DNA from: Balamuthia mandrillaris
Lineage: Eukaryota; Discosea; Longamoebia; Balamuthiidae
Direction: 5' to 3'
DNA: 64,000 nucleotides
Assembly: GCA_031835245.1 (NCBI GenBank)
Contig: JAVKOQ010000081.1
Span: 124,001-188,000, forward strand
Shown here: piece by piece, positions 32,086 to 43,192 of the stretch
Position numbering within the stretch: the stretch's first letter is position 1
Layout of the letters: each line of letters opens with the position of its first letter
The notes under the pieces: model-generated
The model's input: only the letters and a program-made list of their open reading frames with translations
Told to the model about the DNA's origin: nothing
The model's database searches: none
Position numbers and translations under genes: made by a program

Positions 32086-33171
32086 ATGCGCATGGCGATT
32101 GTGGGGCGACGGTTCACTAAAGGATCCACGCACAAAAAAAAAGTGGCGGTTTGGAACGAAGAAGAGAACGGCAAGGCTGCAAGAGAAGTAGAAAGGAGAC
32201 TGGTAGCAGGAACAGAAGAAGAAAGAGGATCCACTGTTACTGTCACGGGTTCGTGTTTATTAGTTCATGAACTTATTTTTGGTCAATTGACTTTGTTTTT
32301 TCAAGATAGACAGAAAAAGGGAACAGAAAGATGGCATTTCTCAAGTTTGGTACGTTGCGACAGTCCATGTTGGAACGCATGAACCGCGTCGATACGGTGG
32401 AGCCACCGGAAATGAAAGCGGAAGAGAGGGTACATTTTCTGTCTTTGTGCCCCTTTTTTTGATAACTGTTTTCTTGTTATCATTTCATCTAACTAACAAC
32501 AAAAACCAAATACTACAGCAACTTATAGAAAGCTATCAACATATCAAACAACTGTACACGTGTTTGTTGAAAGAAAGCAAATTGGTTACGGAAAGCTTTC
32601 AAGAGGGCAAAGTGACAGCGCAAGTGATATCTTCCTACGGCAGTACTCTCAATCAAAACAATGAACGGCCACAATTTGGTTTGTTTTCTTCCTCTTTCCT
32701 TCATTCTTCTTTCTTCCTTCGTCGGTTTATGCTCTAGGTTATTATATGCTTTTGTTGTTATCTTCTTATCTTCCGATTTTCGTGTCTTTGGCGTACAGCT
32801 TCCTTACTGAAAGATGTGAGTGAATTGGTGCACGAGTATAATAGCACCATACAATCCCTTAATGGACAACGTGTCAATGCCATGATGGTTCCAGCACGCA
32901 ACTGGCAACAAACCAAGATCAAGCCAGCTCGTGTTAGTTTTTTTCTCTTAACAGATTTTTCACCTTGGCTTGTTCTCTTTTTGTAGTTTCTCTAACAAGA
33001 TTAAATAACTATCTATTTTCAGGAAGAGAAACGAAAATACGATCGTATTCGACTAGCCTATGACGCAGCAATAGCAGCCAACAAGTCGTTGAAAGCAAAG
33101 CCCAACGTGAGCGAGGCAAGAATGCTTGAGGTGTGTTTGCGTCCATTACTGTGTGTTCGCGTTGTAATTGA

Positions 33172-33215
<44 letters not shown>

Positions 33216-35430
33216 TCTTTCCCTCCCTCCCTCCCTCCCCTATTTGCATATTCAGTCAGAACAAATGGTAGAAGAAAAAAGAGCAGCATTTGAGCAGGTC
33301 AGCTTCTCCTCGTTGGAATGTTTAGAAACAACCAACGACCAAACTGAATGTGCAATGATGGAGCTTATGTGCAAGTTTGTGGAAGCGCACTACGAAATGT
33401 TTAAGGTTAGTGACGATAAACACATGTTTTAATTTTTTTTGTCCAGCTCTTTAACCTTATCGAAAAATAATAATATAACCAAACGTACAGAAAGGCCATG
33501 AGCTATTCGCGGCTTACATGCCGAAGCTCGAATTTTACAAGCGTCACATGGAAAACAAGAAAGAGGAAATGAAACAAAAGCAAGCGGATAGGTATCTGCA
33601 AAGGGAGCGCAACTACCGAAAATCCAAAACGCCGCCCACTTTTACCAGGGTTTGGTTTCTGTTTTCTTATTTATCTTCACATTCTCATATTTCCTATTAT
33701 ATTTCCTAAATATTTAGACGCAAATATTCGGGATGCCACTGGAACTGATACTACAAAGAGATGGCGGAACAATTCCAAAGATAGTTGAGCAATGTCTTTA
33801 CTATGTTGAGAAATATGGTTTGTTTGATATTATGGCCTCTCTTATCTTTCTGCGTATCTCAGGCAATTTGCTGAACGTTCTCCAAATTGATTGTTGTTGG
33901 CAGCAATGGACACAATAGGCATCTTTCGTATCTCAGGCAACCAAGTTCAGATTAGAAATTTAATAGGGCGTATCAACAGTGGTGGGCCTCTCTCTTCTCT
34001 CTCCTCTCGTTGTCTATTTCAATGCTAACTGTTACGTTATCACAGGAGATGTAATTAACTTTGAGAAAGAAGGCACGGATTGTCATATAGTGACTGGCAT
34101 TTTGAAAACATTTTTAGCTGAGCTTCCAGAGCCTCTCCTCACTCATCAGAGCTATCAAAGATGCATTTCTCTAAGCAAAGGTATGTGTGTTCATCATTTT
34201 ATATTCGAAATTCTTATAATCCTAATAACATTACTGTACGAAATGAATTGTGTTCCAAAATCAGAAGAAGACACAGAAAAACAACTTAAAGGAATAGCGG
34301 CCCTCTTCCATGAACTCCCTCCCGCCAATCTTAGCCTACTCCAACGGCTTCTGTACAGCCTCCATTCCATTTCACTTCAACACACAAAGAACCTGATGAG
34401 CTCGGACAACCTGGCCACTGTAATTGCTCCCAACATATTATACAACGACAGCGTCTCAGCAGCAGAAATGCTGAACGGCATCGCTGCTGCCAACTCTCTA
34501 GTGGACTGCATGATAACAGGTTTTCCTTTACTCTTTCCTGACTACACTCCGCCTTGCCCTTCTGTCATTTCATCATCTTCTTCTTCTGTTCAACCACCTC
34601 ATAACGATTTGAGCAATGAACAAGCCATTTCTCCGGCCACAAAACATCGCGACCATTGTCCAAAACCAGTCTCCTTTTCCCCTTCTTCATTGTCACCCGA
34701 AACCAGGCATAAGCATCGTCGTCGTTATAGTGATGATGGAGTGCACAATGATGAAGATCCTGCCCTTTCACCTTCCCCATTAACTGCAACAAGAACAGAA
34801 GATAATCTTGGCGATGATGAGGCTTCAGAGGCAAGGCAACAATGCTCGCAATGCACGGTGGCGCCCTCCTCTGCCAAGACTAGACGGATCGCTGCTCCTC
34901 CTCTCCCCAAGCGCGGTTTGCCTCTGGCTTTCGCCTCGCAGTCTGCTCCGTCCACGTCATCTTCCTCGTGGGAGAACGTTCGTCCGTCATCTTTGGAGCT
35001 GAAAGCAATGATCAGCGGCTCTCCTCCCACCTCTCCTAAGGCAACACTTCATCGTCAGGCCTCTCTGATTTTGGAAGATGACAAGCGAAAGCTTCTCCAC
35101 AGCACCAACAAGGAGAAACACCAGGGAGAAGCCCACCATTCCGAAGACCAAAACGGAGAAACGGTGCGAGGAGAAGAGCCGACTGTGCTTGTGGAAGCAT
35201 CATCGATCCCAGAGAATGAAGCCCTTCCAAAACGCAAGATGATGGCACACCGCAACTCAGTGGACAAGCCGAAACAACCCCCTGTTGTGGAACACAAGAA
35301 AGGCGGTTGGAGTGTTGCTCGTCCCACACACCAGAGCAGCACCAGCACGGATGACACCGGTGGTGACGACCCCCTGATGACCGCCGTTGCAGCGAGCGGT
35401 TCTTCTGTTAGTGTCACAGAAAGCAAATAG
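32086..35430 (+). CDS. BAR - RhoGAP protein
   Basis: Membrane-curvature-sensing Rho GTPase-activating protein. Two starts are possible: 32086 (MRMAIVGRRFTKGST), whose exon splices in frame to the next, or the ATG at 32331 (MAFLKFGTLRQSMLERMNRV), which better matches BAR-RhoGAP N-termini. The helical BAR region runs to about 33650 (LIESYQHIKQLYTCLLKESK, EEKRKYDRIRLAYDAAIAAN, AMMELMCKFVEAHYEMFKKG, LEFYKRHMENKKEEMKQKQA). RhoGAP follows: FGMPLELILQRDGGTIPKIV, arginine finger in TIGIFRISGNQVQIRNLIGR, LKTFLAELPEPLLTHQSYQ, SDNLATVIAPNIL. The C-terminal third is disordered Ser/Pro/Glu-rich with a class II SH3 ligand (APPLPKRG at about 34893). Stop TAG at 35428-35430. Related animal proteins shape endocytic and phagocytic membranes; this is inferred here. 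About ten introns. Confidence 0.86.
33174..33206 (+). repeat. (TC)n microsatellite in BAR-RhoGAP intron
   Basis: About 15 TC units followed by CTCCC units, on the coding strand of the BAR region intron. Confidence 0.95.
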
Positions 35431-35619
35431 ACATTGGTTCTTATTGTTGCTGTTGTCATTGTAGAGAACAGGTTGCTTCGTTTCTCTCTCTCTCTCTCTC
35501 CCCTCTTGCCCAGGGTGTATTGCCAAAATGGGCACCCATCGCACTTTGGTGTCGACACTAAAGTTATAGTGTGCCACAAACCCGAAGGAGGCAAGCAGCG
35601 CGCGCGCGAGCGAGCCCTG
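35431..35619. promoter_or_regulatory. CENP-T-like gene promoter with GTCGAC motif
   Basis: TGTCGACAC (core 35551-35556) lies 64 bp before the ATG at 35620. A CT tract lies at 35484-35500 and a CG-alternating stretch at 35598-35608. Confidence 0.4.
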
Positions 35620-37688
35620 ATGGAAGCCAGAAGGAAGAGGCCCTCTTTGGGGTAAGCGCTCACTCTGCTTAAGCACCTACCTCAAGTTTCGAGAGCGTGT
35701 GCGTCGTGTGTTGTTTGTTTTTGTTTGGTTTTGACAAAAAAAATTCGGTAGGAAAGGGCTGGATCTACTGGAGCGAAGGATGAGGGGTACGTCCGCTGCC
35801 GCCACTGTACGTAGAATAGCTCTACTCGTTTCTTGCTCTCTCCTGAATGTTATGTTGCGTTTTCTTCTTCGCTATGCCAGCCAAGCGGAACAAGCAAAAG
35901 GCGGAGACTGGCGCAAGGAAGGGACTCCCTGGTGCTCAACCGCCGGCAACTTGCTGCCACCACTCGACGAACCTCGACGAATGAAAGTTCATCTCAAGAA
36001 GAAGCAACAGAAGAGGAGACCGAAGGACAAACTACCGATATACTCAACGAACTGTTACAAGGACCTCGTCCAGAAGCAATCCAAAAACCTTCTGCCTCTG
36101 CGACACCACAACGGCGTGGACGCTCCTCCTTCTCTTCCTCTTCCGTCGGTGACTCGCCCACCCCTTTTCCCTACACTCCCACCTCGAAAACCTCTCCCAG
36201 GAAGATCATCCGTCAAGTCATTCAGGACCTCACACCGCAACCATCGCCATCGCCGCCTTCTCCTTCTGCTTCTCCTTCCTTTTATGGCTCTCCTTCTCCT
36301 TCTTTGGTCGCTGAGAGAGAGCCACTTTCTGGCCCTGCCTCCATTCAACTCCCAGAAGAAGAGTTTCATCCTTCTCCCTCTTCTTCTCCTCTCTACACCT
36401 CTTCACTGACCCCCACGCAACGGTACGAACCTGCTTCTTCTACTCTTCAGCAAAACAATAGAGAACAAGAAGAAGAGGTAGCAGAACAGGAAGAAGATGA
36501 TTACCCTGAACAAAACGATGCAACCCCCGGCAGAAATCCGGAGCGACGAAGAGGAGACGATGGCAACTACACTCCAATCCGCTCTTTGAACAACAGCAGA
36601 GCCAGCTATAGCAACGCCCCCACCACTCCCATCTCAGCCTTTGCCTCTCTGGCAAACACTCCCATCGCCTACAACGCTTCTCCTTTTTCCTCCACCTCTG
36701 CGTCTCCCATAGGCCCACCAGACAAAGAGACCTTGTCTGCCAATGAGCCTTCCACAACCATTCTTGGGGTTTCCGTCACTCAAGAATTACCACTTCCATT
36801 TTCTTCACCTTCTGTCGTTGCTGAAGAAGCTGAGGAAGATGACGATGACGAGACTGCAACTAGATTAGAACCGATCAAAGGAGTGGACATGAAAGTACCG
36901 TACCTCTCTCTGCCAGGATTTGACGAGGTTGCTCTTCCTTTTGATAGCGACAGTGATAGAGAAGACAGCCATCACAATGACGACGGTCCGCCCCACTTAC
37001 AACGTGTACAGCAACAAGAAGAAAAGATAGCAACAAACCGGACATTTCGTTCTCGCTACGGGCGGTTGGCAGCTGCTCGTCGTGCTGTTGGTCCTCAATC
37101 TCGAAAACCAACTTTATCTTTCTCTCGAAAGAAGAGCGCAACAACATCAGCAGCAAAGACAACCAGAAATAGCAAACGCAATGCAAACCAACAAGAAGAA
37201 CAAGCGGCATCGCCACAACTTCTACCTTTGGCCTCCACCACTCAGCTTTTGAGCCGCTATGTCACCGATCCTAAACTAAAACTCTCTCCTGAAGCCCTGC
37301 AAGTGATACATAATGGGTTCGTCGGTCATTCATTATTTGTTTTTGTGTTTGTTCTCTTCTCTCATGCAAATGTATTGCAGAACGCATGAGTTTATGGAAC
37401 AAGTATCGCATGACCTGGCCGCATTTGCACGGCATGCTCGTCGCAAGACCATTGAACGTGCTGACGTTGAGATGCTAATGAAAAGGTATTTTTTCCAACC
37501 CACTTTTTTAACAAAACCAAACTAACTTGTAACATGCAAAATGCTCCAGACAAAGGATTGTCAACGAAAAGAAAAGCATCACTGACGTGGCACATGAACT
37601 TTTGGATGGCGCTGCAGTCAGAGAACTTGTACCTATAGCTCGCGCTTACAACGATGTTGTACCCAAAAGAGGTTTCAAACGAAAGTGA
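35620..37688 (+). CDS. CENP-T-like kinetochore histone-fold protein
   Basis: The C-terminus is a histone fold of the CENP-T kind: LSPEALQVIHNG, then (across an intron, 37315-37380) THEFMEQVSHDLAAFARHAR, RKTIERADVEMLMKRQRIV. AFARHARRKTI and ADVEMLMKRQR are the family's hallmark. A short C-terminal extension ends VVPKRGFKRK, TGA at 37686-37688. The long N-terminal half is disordered, Ser/Pro/Glu-rich, with a short predicted helix SPRKIIRQVIQDLTP (36193-36237) that recalls the phospho-regulated N-terminal motif by which CENP-T recruits Ndc80. CENP-T pairs with CENP-W in the constitutive centromere network. The first exons are unsure: start MEARRKRPSLG at 35620, and the acceptor near 35880-35915 has more than one in-frame choice. 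Confidence 0.78.
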
Positions 37689-37730
37689 AGGGGAAAAAAA
37701 GAGGACCAAGTTCATTTTTTTCTTCTACTT

Positions 37731-39335
37731 TCAGTTACTTTCTGTTTGGCCATTTTCTGTTGTTTGCTGTTGTTGTTTCCTTCTTCTGGTGGATGGCGTG
37801 TACCGGGTAAGTGTCTTTGGCTTTTGTTCCTTGCCTTGTGTAACCCCTGCCGCTATTCTTTGTAATACTTTAGCTCTGGAAGCGAATCCTTTTGGCCCTT
37901 TATCTTCAACCAGAAAAGAAGCTGCACAAGATCCTACTTTTACCGCCTTTTTTTGTGGGATAAATGGAACACGTCAATCAGCGTCGAATATAAACGAAAA
38001 GAAAGCAAGAAGAATAGACTCAAGCGCATACCTCTAACACTTCTTGGCCAAAAGGTTCATTGTGACGCTTCCCTTCTCTCAGGTGCAGCAGCTCACAAAT
38101 GGTACATGCCAGGAATGTATCACCACATCCGGTTTCATCCACGACAACATCTTTTTTTATTAACGATAAAAACAAGCATCAGTAACCCGAAAGAATCAAC
38201 AACAAAGAAGGATACAAACATTAACCACATACGAAACAAGCAAGAAAAAGGAAGAAAGCAGAAAGCAGAAAGCAGAAAGAAGAAAGAGCTTTACCCGGCT
38301 TATAGGTCGGAACAAAGACTGTGCCAAGGGCTTCCGTGCATAGCCACGAGCCATTAGGACCCATCGTCACTGACACAATCGGAAAACCAAATCTCCGCTG
38401 TAGCTCCTCCGCACACCCTGCGGGACTCCAACTCTCTTCTTCTTCTGTTCCTTCTCCTGCCTTTCCAGCAGCCTTCAAAATAGAGAGGGCCTCCCCATAC
38501 TCAGCCTTCAGAAACGTCACCGCAGCGGCATCGCTCAGCTTCTGCAACTTCTGTTGCATCTTATGAGCGGGTCGCGTGGTCACCACTTCTCCCTCAAAGT
38601 CTCGAAGGTACCCTTGGATGTCTATTCCCACCACAAAATGCTGCTGCTCTTGCTGTTGTCGGAGGTGTTGCACCACTCCGATGATCATGCCCTCATCCAG
38701 CTCTGCAGCAATTGGCACAAACAACAACGCAAAAGGAGAAGAGTTCTTCTGTTCTGCTTCGTTGTTGTTTGTGTTGCTGTGGGGGATTTGATCAAGTTGG
38801 CGAAGGACATGGTTGAAGGAGACAGGGAAGCCCTTCTCCTTGAGCGTCAAGGTCCGCACACGGCTCTTGTCGTAGCGGAGCTGATAGGAGGTGTTCTTGC
38901 CTTGATCCTTGCGTTGGACGCCCTCCAGGTTGACCCCTTTCTCCTGAAGGCACTGCAGGAAGGACTCTATCTCCGGGTCCGGGCCGATGGAGGAGATGAC
39001 GCGCGCTTTGCCTCCGTACTCTGCTACGGCCAGAGGACCGTAGGTGACGGAACCTCCCATCGCTGTGCGTGCTGCAACATGGAAACCGGACCAAAAAAAA
39101 AAAAAAAAACGAGAATTGACAGTGAACCAGAAAGCAGTAAGCACCAAGATGATGAGCTCCAAAAAATAGAAAAAAGATACCAACTCTCAACAGTGTCGTC
39201 GCTGTTTTCCCAGATGATGATGTCTTTGACAAAGTTTCCAATGAACACCATGTCGTGGGCATTAAAGTCAGAACCTGACTTTCCGCTCCCTCCCGCCGCA
39301 GCCGCTGCTTTGGTGCCTCCGTTTGTGCTCTCCAT
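37731..39335 (-). CDS. PfkB/ribokinase-family sugar kinase
   Basis: The ATG at 39333-39335 gives MESTNGGTKAAAAAGGSGKS, then NAHDMVFIGNFVKDIIIWEN with the family's N-terminal strand. The next exon opens TAMGGSVTYGPLAVAEYGGK, ARVISSIGPDPEIESFLQCL, the typical GG signature and alpha/beta pattern. Later come FVVGIDIQGYLRDFEGEVV and SVTMGPNGSWLCTEA. The C-terminal signature is VDETGCGDTFLACTICELL, where the Asp of GCGD is the catalytic base. An intron (donor at about 38033) leads to a last exon AVKVGSCAASFLVEDKG with a Gln-rich end, TGA at 37731-37733. The open frame through that donor would stop early, so the intron choice matters. General layout resembles plant myo-inositol kinase, but the substrate is uncertain. 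Stops of this gene and the CENP-T gene are 42 bp apart. Confidence 0.82.
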
Positions 39336-39473
39336 CGGCCTTCCTATTTTTTTTTTTTTTGTTTTTGGTTTATTTTTTTTCTTTTTTCGAATACCGCGTC
39401 GTCCCGGAGTGCACCATCGTCTCGATTAAGTTTTTGTCGACACTGCAGAGAAAAGGGTAGCGAAGAGAGCGAG
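39336..39473. promoter_or_regulatory. Divergent promoter PfkB / COQ3 with GTCGAC motif
   Basis: TGTCGACAC (core 39436-39441) lies 33 bp before the COQ3 ATG and about 101 bp from the PfkB start. The gap is only 138 bp, with a T-rich block at 39345-39385. Confidence 0.45.
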
Positions 39474-40829
39474 ATGGGCAATGCTGAGCTACTCGGCAGA
39501 AGAAGAGGTAAGTAGTTCGGCTCCGGAGGGTTGCCCTCAGGTTCTGGAGGTGGGGTTGGCCTTGGGGTTAGGACTGGTTCTTGTTGCAGGCACAACCGCG
39601 GCGGCTATGCTCCGGCTACGACCACCCGCTCCCTTTCCGGATCGTCTGGCGACCATCCCCCCTGACCAAACCCTTGTGGACAACGCTTTCTATGACAGCC
39701 AAGAGTTCTCGGCCAGCTGGTGGGATGCCACCTCCAAAGGTTGGGCCGCTGGGCTGCATGCTCTCAACGGAGTGCGCACAGCTTACTTTCATCGCGTGTT
39801 CAGCGCACATCTTGGCGACGAACAAGAAGGTTATTGTTGTTTTTTGTTTTCTTCTTCTTCTTGTTCGCGGTAGTGTTTGATGAGTAGTCTCTGACCTCAA
39901 ACGTTTGTTTTGTTTTTTTTTAAGACAAGAAGATAGCAGACATAGGTTGTGGTGGAGGCATAGCGACGGAGCAGATGGCCAAGTTGGGATGGAACGTGAC
40001 CGGGGTGGACCTTTCTCACAACTCGATAGCCACGGCCTCGGCCCATGCCAAGGAGAATGGGGTTGCTAACGTGTGTTATGTCGTCGGTGATGCTTATAAC
40101 GTTCCTCTTGAGGTTGGTTTATGTTCACCCCACAAACAAGGCACAGAGATAAACGAGAAGAGAAGAGCAGAGAAGAGATTGTTTAAATAACTCGCTTGAT
40201 AAAAGGATGAATCTGTGGATGGGGTGATCATGTCGGATGTGCTGGAGCACTTGCACGACTTGGACAAAGCCATGGAGGAAGTTGCACGTATCCTAAAACC
40301 AGGTAATGAGAGATAGAACTAGAGAAGCAGTAACGCAGAGGCTCAGAGATAGAAGGGAGAAGAGAGAAGCTCACCCAATTGTTTTTGGCTTTTGTTTTTA
40401 AGGGGGAGTGCTTGTCTTTGACACAATCAACCGTACTTGGAAGAGCTATGTGCTGGCGATTCTCTTGGCGCAATCTAAATGGCTTGGTATGGTACCTCCT
40501 CATACCCACGACCATCGCATGTTTGTGACTCCACAGGTACTTTTTGCTTGCTATCTTTTCATTTTTTTCTTCTCTTGCCAACTCTTTCTGCTTCTGCTTC
40601 TGCTTCTGCTTCTGCTTCTTTTCTAATGTTAAAGGAACTAGATAAAGTCATGACAAAGTACGGGCTCGTATCATCGTTAGATACATTTAGAGGGATGAAG
40701 CCAGAGCTGAGACCGTTGCAACTGCTGATGGGCAGGGGCCTATGGAATGGTGCCATGAAGACTTGGAAAGAAAGCAACGACCTCAGTGGATCCTATCTCG
40801 GTTATGCTCTCAAGAAGCGATCCGATTAA
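39474..40829 (+). CDS. COQ3: Ubiquinone biosynthesis O-methyltransferase (COQ3/UbiG)
   Basis: SAM-dependent enzyme of coenzyme Q synthesis, in mitochondria. A short first exon (MGNAELLGRRR) joins in phase 1 to TTAAAMLRLRPPAPFPDRLA; this basic, Ala-rich start could be a presequence. The family signature is clear: NAFYDSQEFSASWWDATSKG, LHALNGVRTAYFHRVF, SAM site KIADIGCGGGIATEQMAK, GWNVTGVDLSHNSIATASAH, VDGVIMSDVLEHLHDLDKAM, and the C-terminal loop MVPPHTHDHRMFVTPQELDK. Ends GYALKKRSD with TAA at 40827-40829. Five introns; one holds a (CTTCTG)n repeat (about 40585-40620). Confidence 0.9.
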
Positions 40830-40921
40830 CTTGTTACCACCAAAAACAAACAAAGAACAAAGGTAAATACATTTCTTTCTCGATTAGATTAGAGTGATAA
40901 TTGACAGACTAAAGTCCAATT

Positions 40922-42016
40922 TTACATATAAACAGAGTTAGGAAGAGCGTTGCTTATCATCTGTCTTTGCTGCGGGGTGAGTTTCTTCCTAGGCCAAGCG
41001 GTTTGAAAGCGAATGTACAGATCGCCCTTTTGCTGGTTCCTATGATGAGGCATGCCTTCTCCCTTGACCACCTTTCGGTAGTCTGGCGTGAGTACGGTAC
41101 CATCCTCTCCAAAGGGTATCCGGAGGCGTCTTCCATCCAACGTCAAGAGGCTGAGCTCGCCGCCGGTAAGGGCCTGTGTCAAGGTAATGTGGGCGGTATA
41201 TATCAAGTTGCTGCCTTCGCGCTTGAACAAGGGATGTTCCTTCTCCTCCAGAACGAAGACAATGTCGGCCGGCTCAGAGCCATCCCTCTGCTCGTCTCCT
41301 TCCTTCTCGAAGGTGATTTTTGTGCCGGCCTTCCATCCTGGCTTGACGTCTATCGTCAACACTTTTTCCACCGGATAGAAGTTACCCGTCGAGCCATCGA
41401 TCAATCGCTTCGTGACCTTCATCTTCTTCTGACAACCGGTGTAGAGCTCTTCCAGGCTGCAACTGAACTTGTGAATTATGGGTTCTGTCTTTCTTCTTCC
41501 TCTGGCACCCATTCCTCCCATTCCCCCTCGTCCTCTACTTCCCATTCCACTCATTCCGGGCATTCCTCCCATCCCACTCATTCCGGGCATACCTCCAAAG
41601 CTAGAGAAGCGGAAAGTGGAGCCGAGGCCATCGTCCTCTTCCATGCCCATTCCCCCCATTCCCCCCATGCCACCGAAGAACTGTTTGAAGATCTCATCGG
41701 CATCTTCTCTGGAGAAGTGGAACGTGGTGCCGCCGCCTCCAAAGCCAGCTCCGCCAAAGCCTTGAGCTCCTGGAACTTCTCCTCTCAAGCCAGCTTCGCC
41801 GAAGCGGTCGTACACTTCTTTCTTCTTCGGATCTCGCAGCACTTCATAGGCCTCCGAGACGAGCTTGAACTGCTCTTCCGCGTGCTTGTTGTTTGGGTTC
41901 CTGTCAGGATGCCACTTGAGGGCCATCTTGCGGTAGGCCTTCTTCACATCCTCGTCGCTGGCGTTCTTGTCAACGCCCAATATTTTGTAATAGTCCTTTC
42001 CTCCTGTACTGGCCAT
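40922..42016 (-). CDS. Type II DnaJ / Hsp40 co-chaperone (DNAJB/Sis1 type)
   Basis: Single-exon gene, 364 residues. The J domain has the HPD loop at residues 36-38 ([13 protein letters not shown]) and starts [20 protein letters not shown]. It is followed by a G/F region ([14 protein letters not shown]) and an unusual Gly/Met-rich stretch with repeated GGMPGMSGM units. The C-terminal substrate-binding domains follow ([59 protein letters not shown]). No zinc-finger CxxCxGxG repeats, so class II. It stimulates Hsp70 ATPase in the cytosol or nucleus. The end, NALPNSVYM, lacks an EEVD or CaaX motif. The ATG at 42014-42016 is the only sensible start. Confidence 0.95.
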   Translation of the reverse strand: MASTGGKDYYKILGVDKNASDEDVKKAYRKMALKWHPDRNPNNKHAEEQFKLVSEAYEVLRDPKKKEVYDRFGEAGLRGEVPGAQGFGGAGFGGGGTTFHFSREDADEIFKQFFGGMGGMGGMGMEEDDGLGSTFRFSSFGGMPGMSGMGGMPGMSGMGSRGRGGMGGMGARGRRKTEPIIHKFSCSLEELYTGCQKKMKVTKRLIDGSTGNFYPVEKVLTIDVKPGWKAGTKITFEKEGDEQRDGSEPADIVFVLEEKEHPLFKREGSNLIYTAHITLTQALTGGELSLLTLDGRRLRIPFGEDGTVLTPDYRKVVKGEGMPHHRNQQKGDLYIRFQTAWPRKKLTPQQRQMISNALPNSVYM

Positions 42017-42401
42017 GCTTGCTTCGGTATCACGGCTTTGTTTGCTTAGTAGTCGTCCTCTGTGTTCTTATTTGACGTGTTCAAAAGTTTGAAATGAAAA
42101 TGAGCAGGTGGACCGACACGCCAAGACATTAAAATGGAGCACCGATAGCGAAGGTGGTTGCCTTTGATTTTCTGCAAGTTTCCCCATTTCTCTTTTCCTG
42201 TTTTCTGCTTTCTCCTGAAATTTCCCCTGAAACAAGTGGAAATATGTGTTTTTCGTCGACATTTCACTGAAAAAACCGAATTTTGTGAAGCCACACGGAA
42301 AAAAAAAGTTTGGCAAACCTTTGGCAGAAAAAAAGCCAAAGAAGAAGATCGAATCAACGCCAACCTACCTCCTTACTTTCAATAACAGAACAAACCAGTC
42401 T
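42017..42401. promoter_or_regulatory. Divergent promoter DnaJ / repeat protein
   Basis: 385 bp. CGTCGACAT (core 42255-42260) lies 142 bp before the + start and 239 bp from the DnaJ start. T-rich block 42160-42240. No heat-shock element cluster (GAA/TTC arrays) was obvious, though scattered TTC/GAA triplets occur at 42200-42300. Confidence 0.45.
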
Positions 42402-42815
42402 ATGTCGCGTCCCTATGCAGAGGGTATCTCCGCCGATGGTGACTATTGCAAGGCGGATTCTGGGCAAGACTACGCGGCAGCGAAATCCTCACCACGACCG
42501 CTGGACAAATACGCGGTAGCAGAGAACAAAGAGAAACCCTACGCCATTGGGGAGCACAACGGCCCCTACGTGGTGAGTGGCGAACCAGAGCCTGCCAAAG
42601 TCTATGCACGAGGAGAGCGTAAGGAGGACGAGGTGTACGTGATGGGTGGAAGTAATGGAGACTATTGTACAGGCCAAGCAGGCAGCAGCAAGGTAGCGTA
42701 CGCAGGAGGGGACAAGAAGAGAAAAAGAGAGCTGCCTTATGTCATGCAAACGGCAGGAAGCAAAGAATACTGTAGCGGACAAGTAGGAAAACAACCTTAT
42801 TTTGTTGCTTATTGA
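42402..42815 (+). CDS. Orphan protein with four Y-x-x-G / DYC repeats
   Basis: Single-exon gene of 137 codons, MSRPYAEGISADGDYCKADS at the start and QPYFVAY at the end (TGA 42813-42815). It is built from about four degenerate 25-40 residue units, each opening with [PV]Y(A/V)xG and usually containing a second motif G(D/E)YC(T/S)GQ: PYAEGISADGDYC, PYAIGEHNGPYVVSG, VYVMGGSNGDYCTGQAGSSK, PYVMQTAGSKEYCSGQVG. Three Cys are conserved at the same place in three units. Tyrosine and glycine content is high, with no signal peptide or membrane segment. No family is recognised. A promoter motif upstream and an unbroken frame support a real gene. Confidence 0.65.
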   Translation: MSRPYAEGISADGDYCKADSGQDYAAAKSSPRPLDKYAVAENKEKPYAIGEHNGPYVVSGEPEPAKVYARGERKEDEVYVMGGSNGDYCTGQAGSSKVAYAGGDKKRKRELPYVMQTAGSKEYCSGQVGKQPYFVAY

Positions 42816-43192
42816 AACAAAAGAAGGAAGAGAGTTCTTGTTTTTTGTGCTCTTTAGGTTTTTGTTTTTGGCTGACGATCTTCTTCCTCTCCACAAAGCA
42901 ACAGTCGCTACTCGCAAAAGAGTAAGTAAAAACGGCTTCTGTAGTTGGGCGGAAGAAGAACCAGCCGTTCCTTTTGTTTGTAATTTTATTGAATATATCT
43001 CTATTTTTTTTTGTATTATTTTGTTGTCGATAAATGTGGAGAGCTGAGTTGGTTGGAACTCATGCGTTATATTTGGGGGAGAAGCAGGACCTTTCCTGGC
43101 CGTCTTCGCGGAGCAACATGTTTTTGCGGACAAAAGCATGTCTATAATTATCGATAACAACACAATTTAGCAGAAGAGCAAAGCAAACAGGA
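42816..43192. promoter_or_regulatory. Gap before EF-hand gene
   Basis: 377 bp. It lacks GTCGAC but carries the close variant TGTCGATA (43025-43032) and a palindrome TTATCGATAA (43148-43157), 37 bp before the next ATG. No coding sequence seen. Confidence 0.35.

Noticed and set aside
40967-42049. 360-codon open frame on the plus strand
   Set aside because: Exact antisense of the intronless DnaJ gene, whose homology is certain; the frame is a by-product of codon bias.
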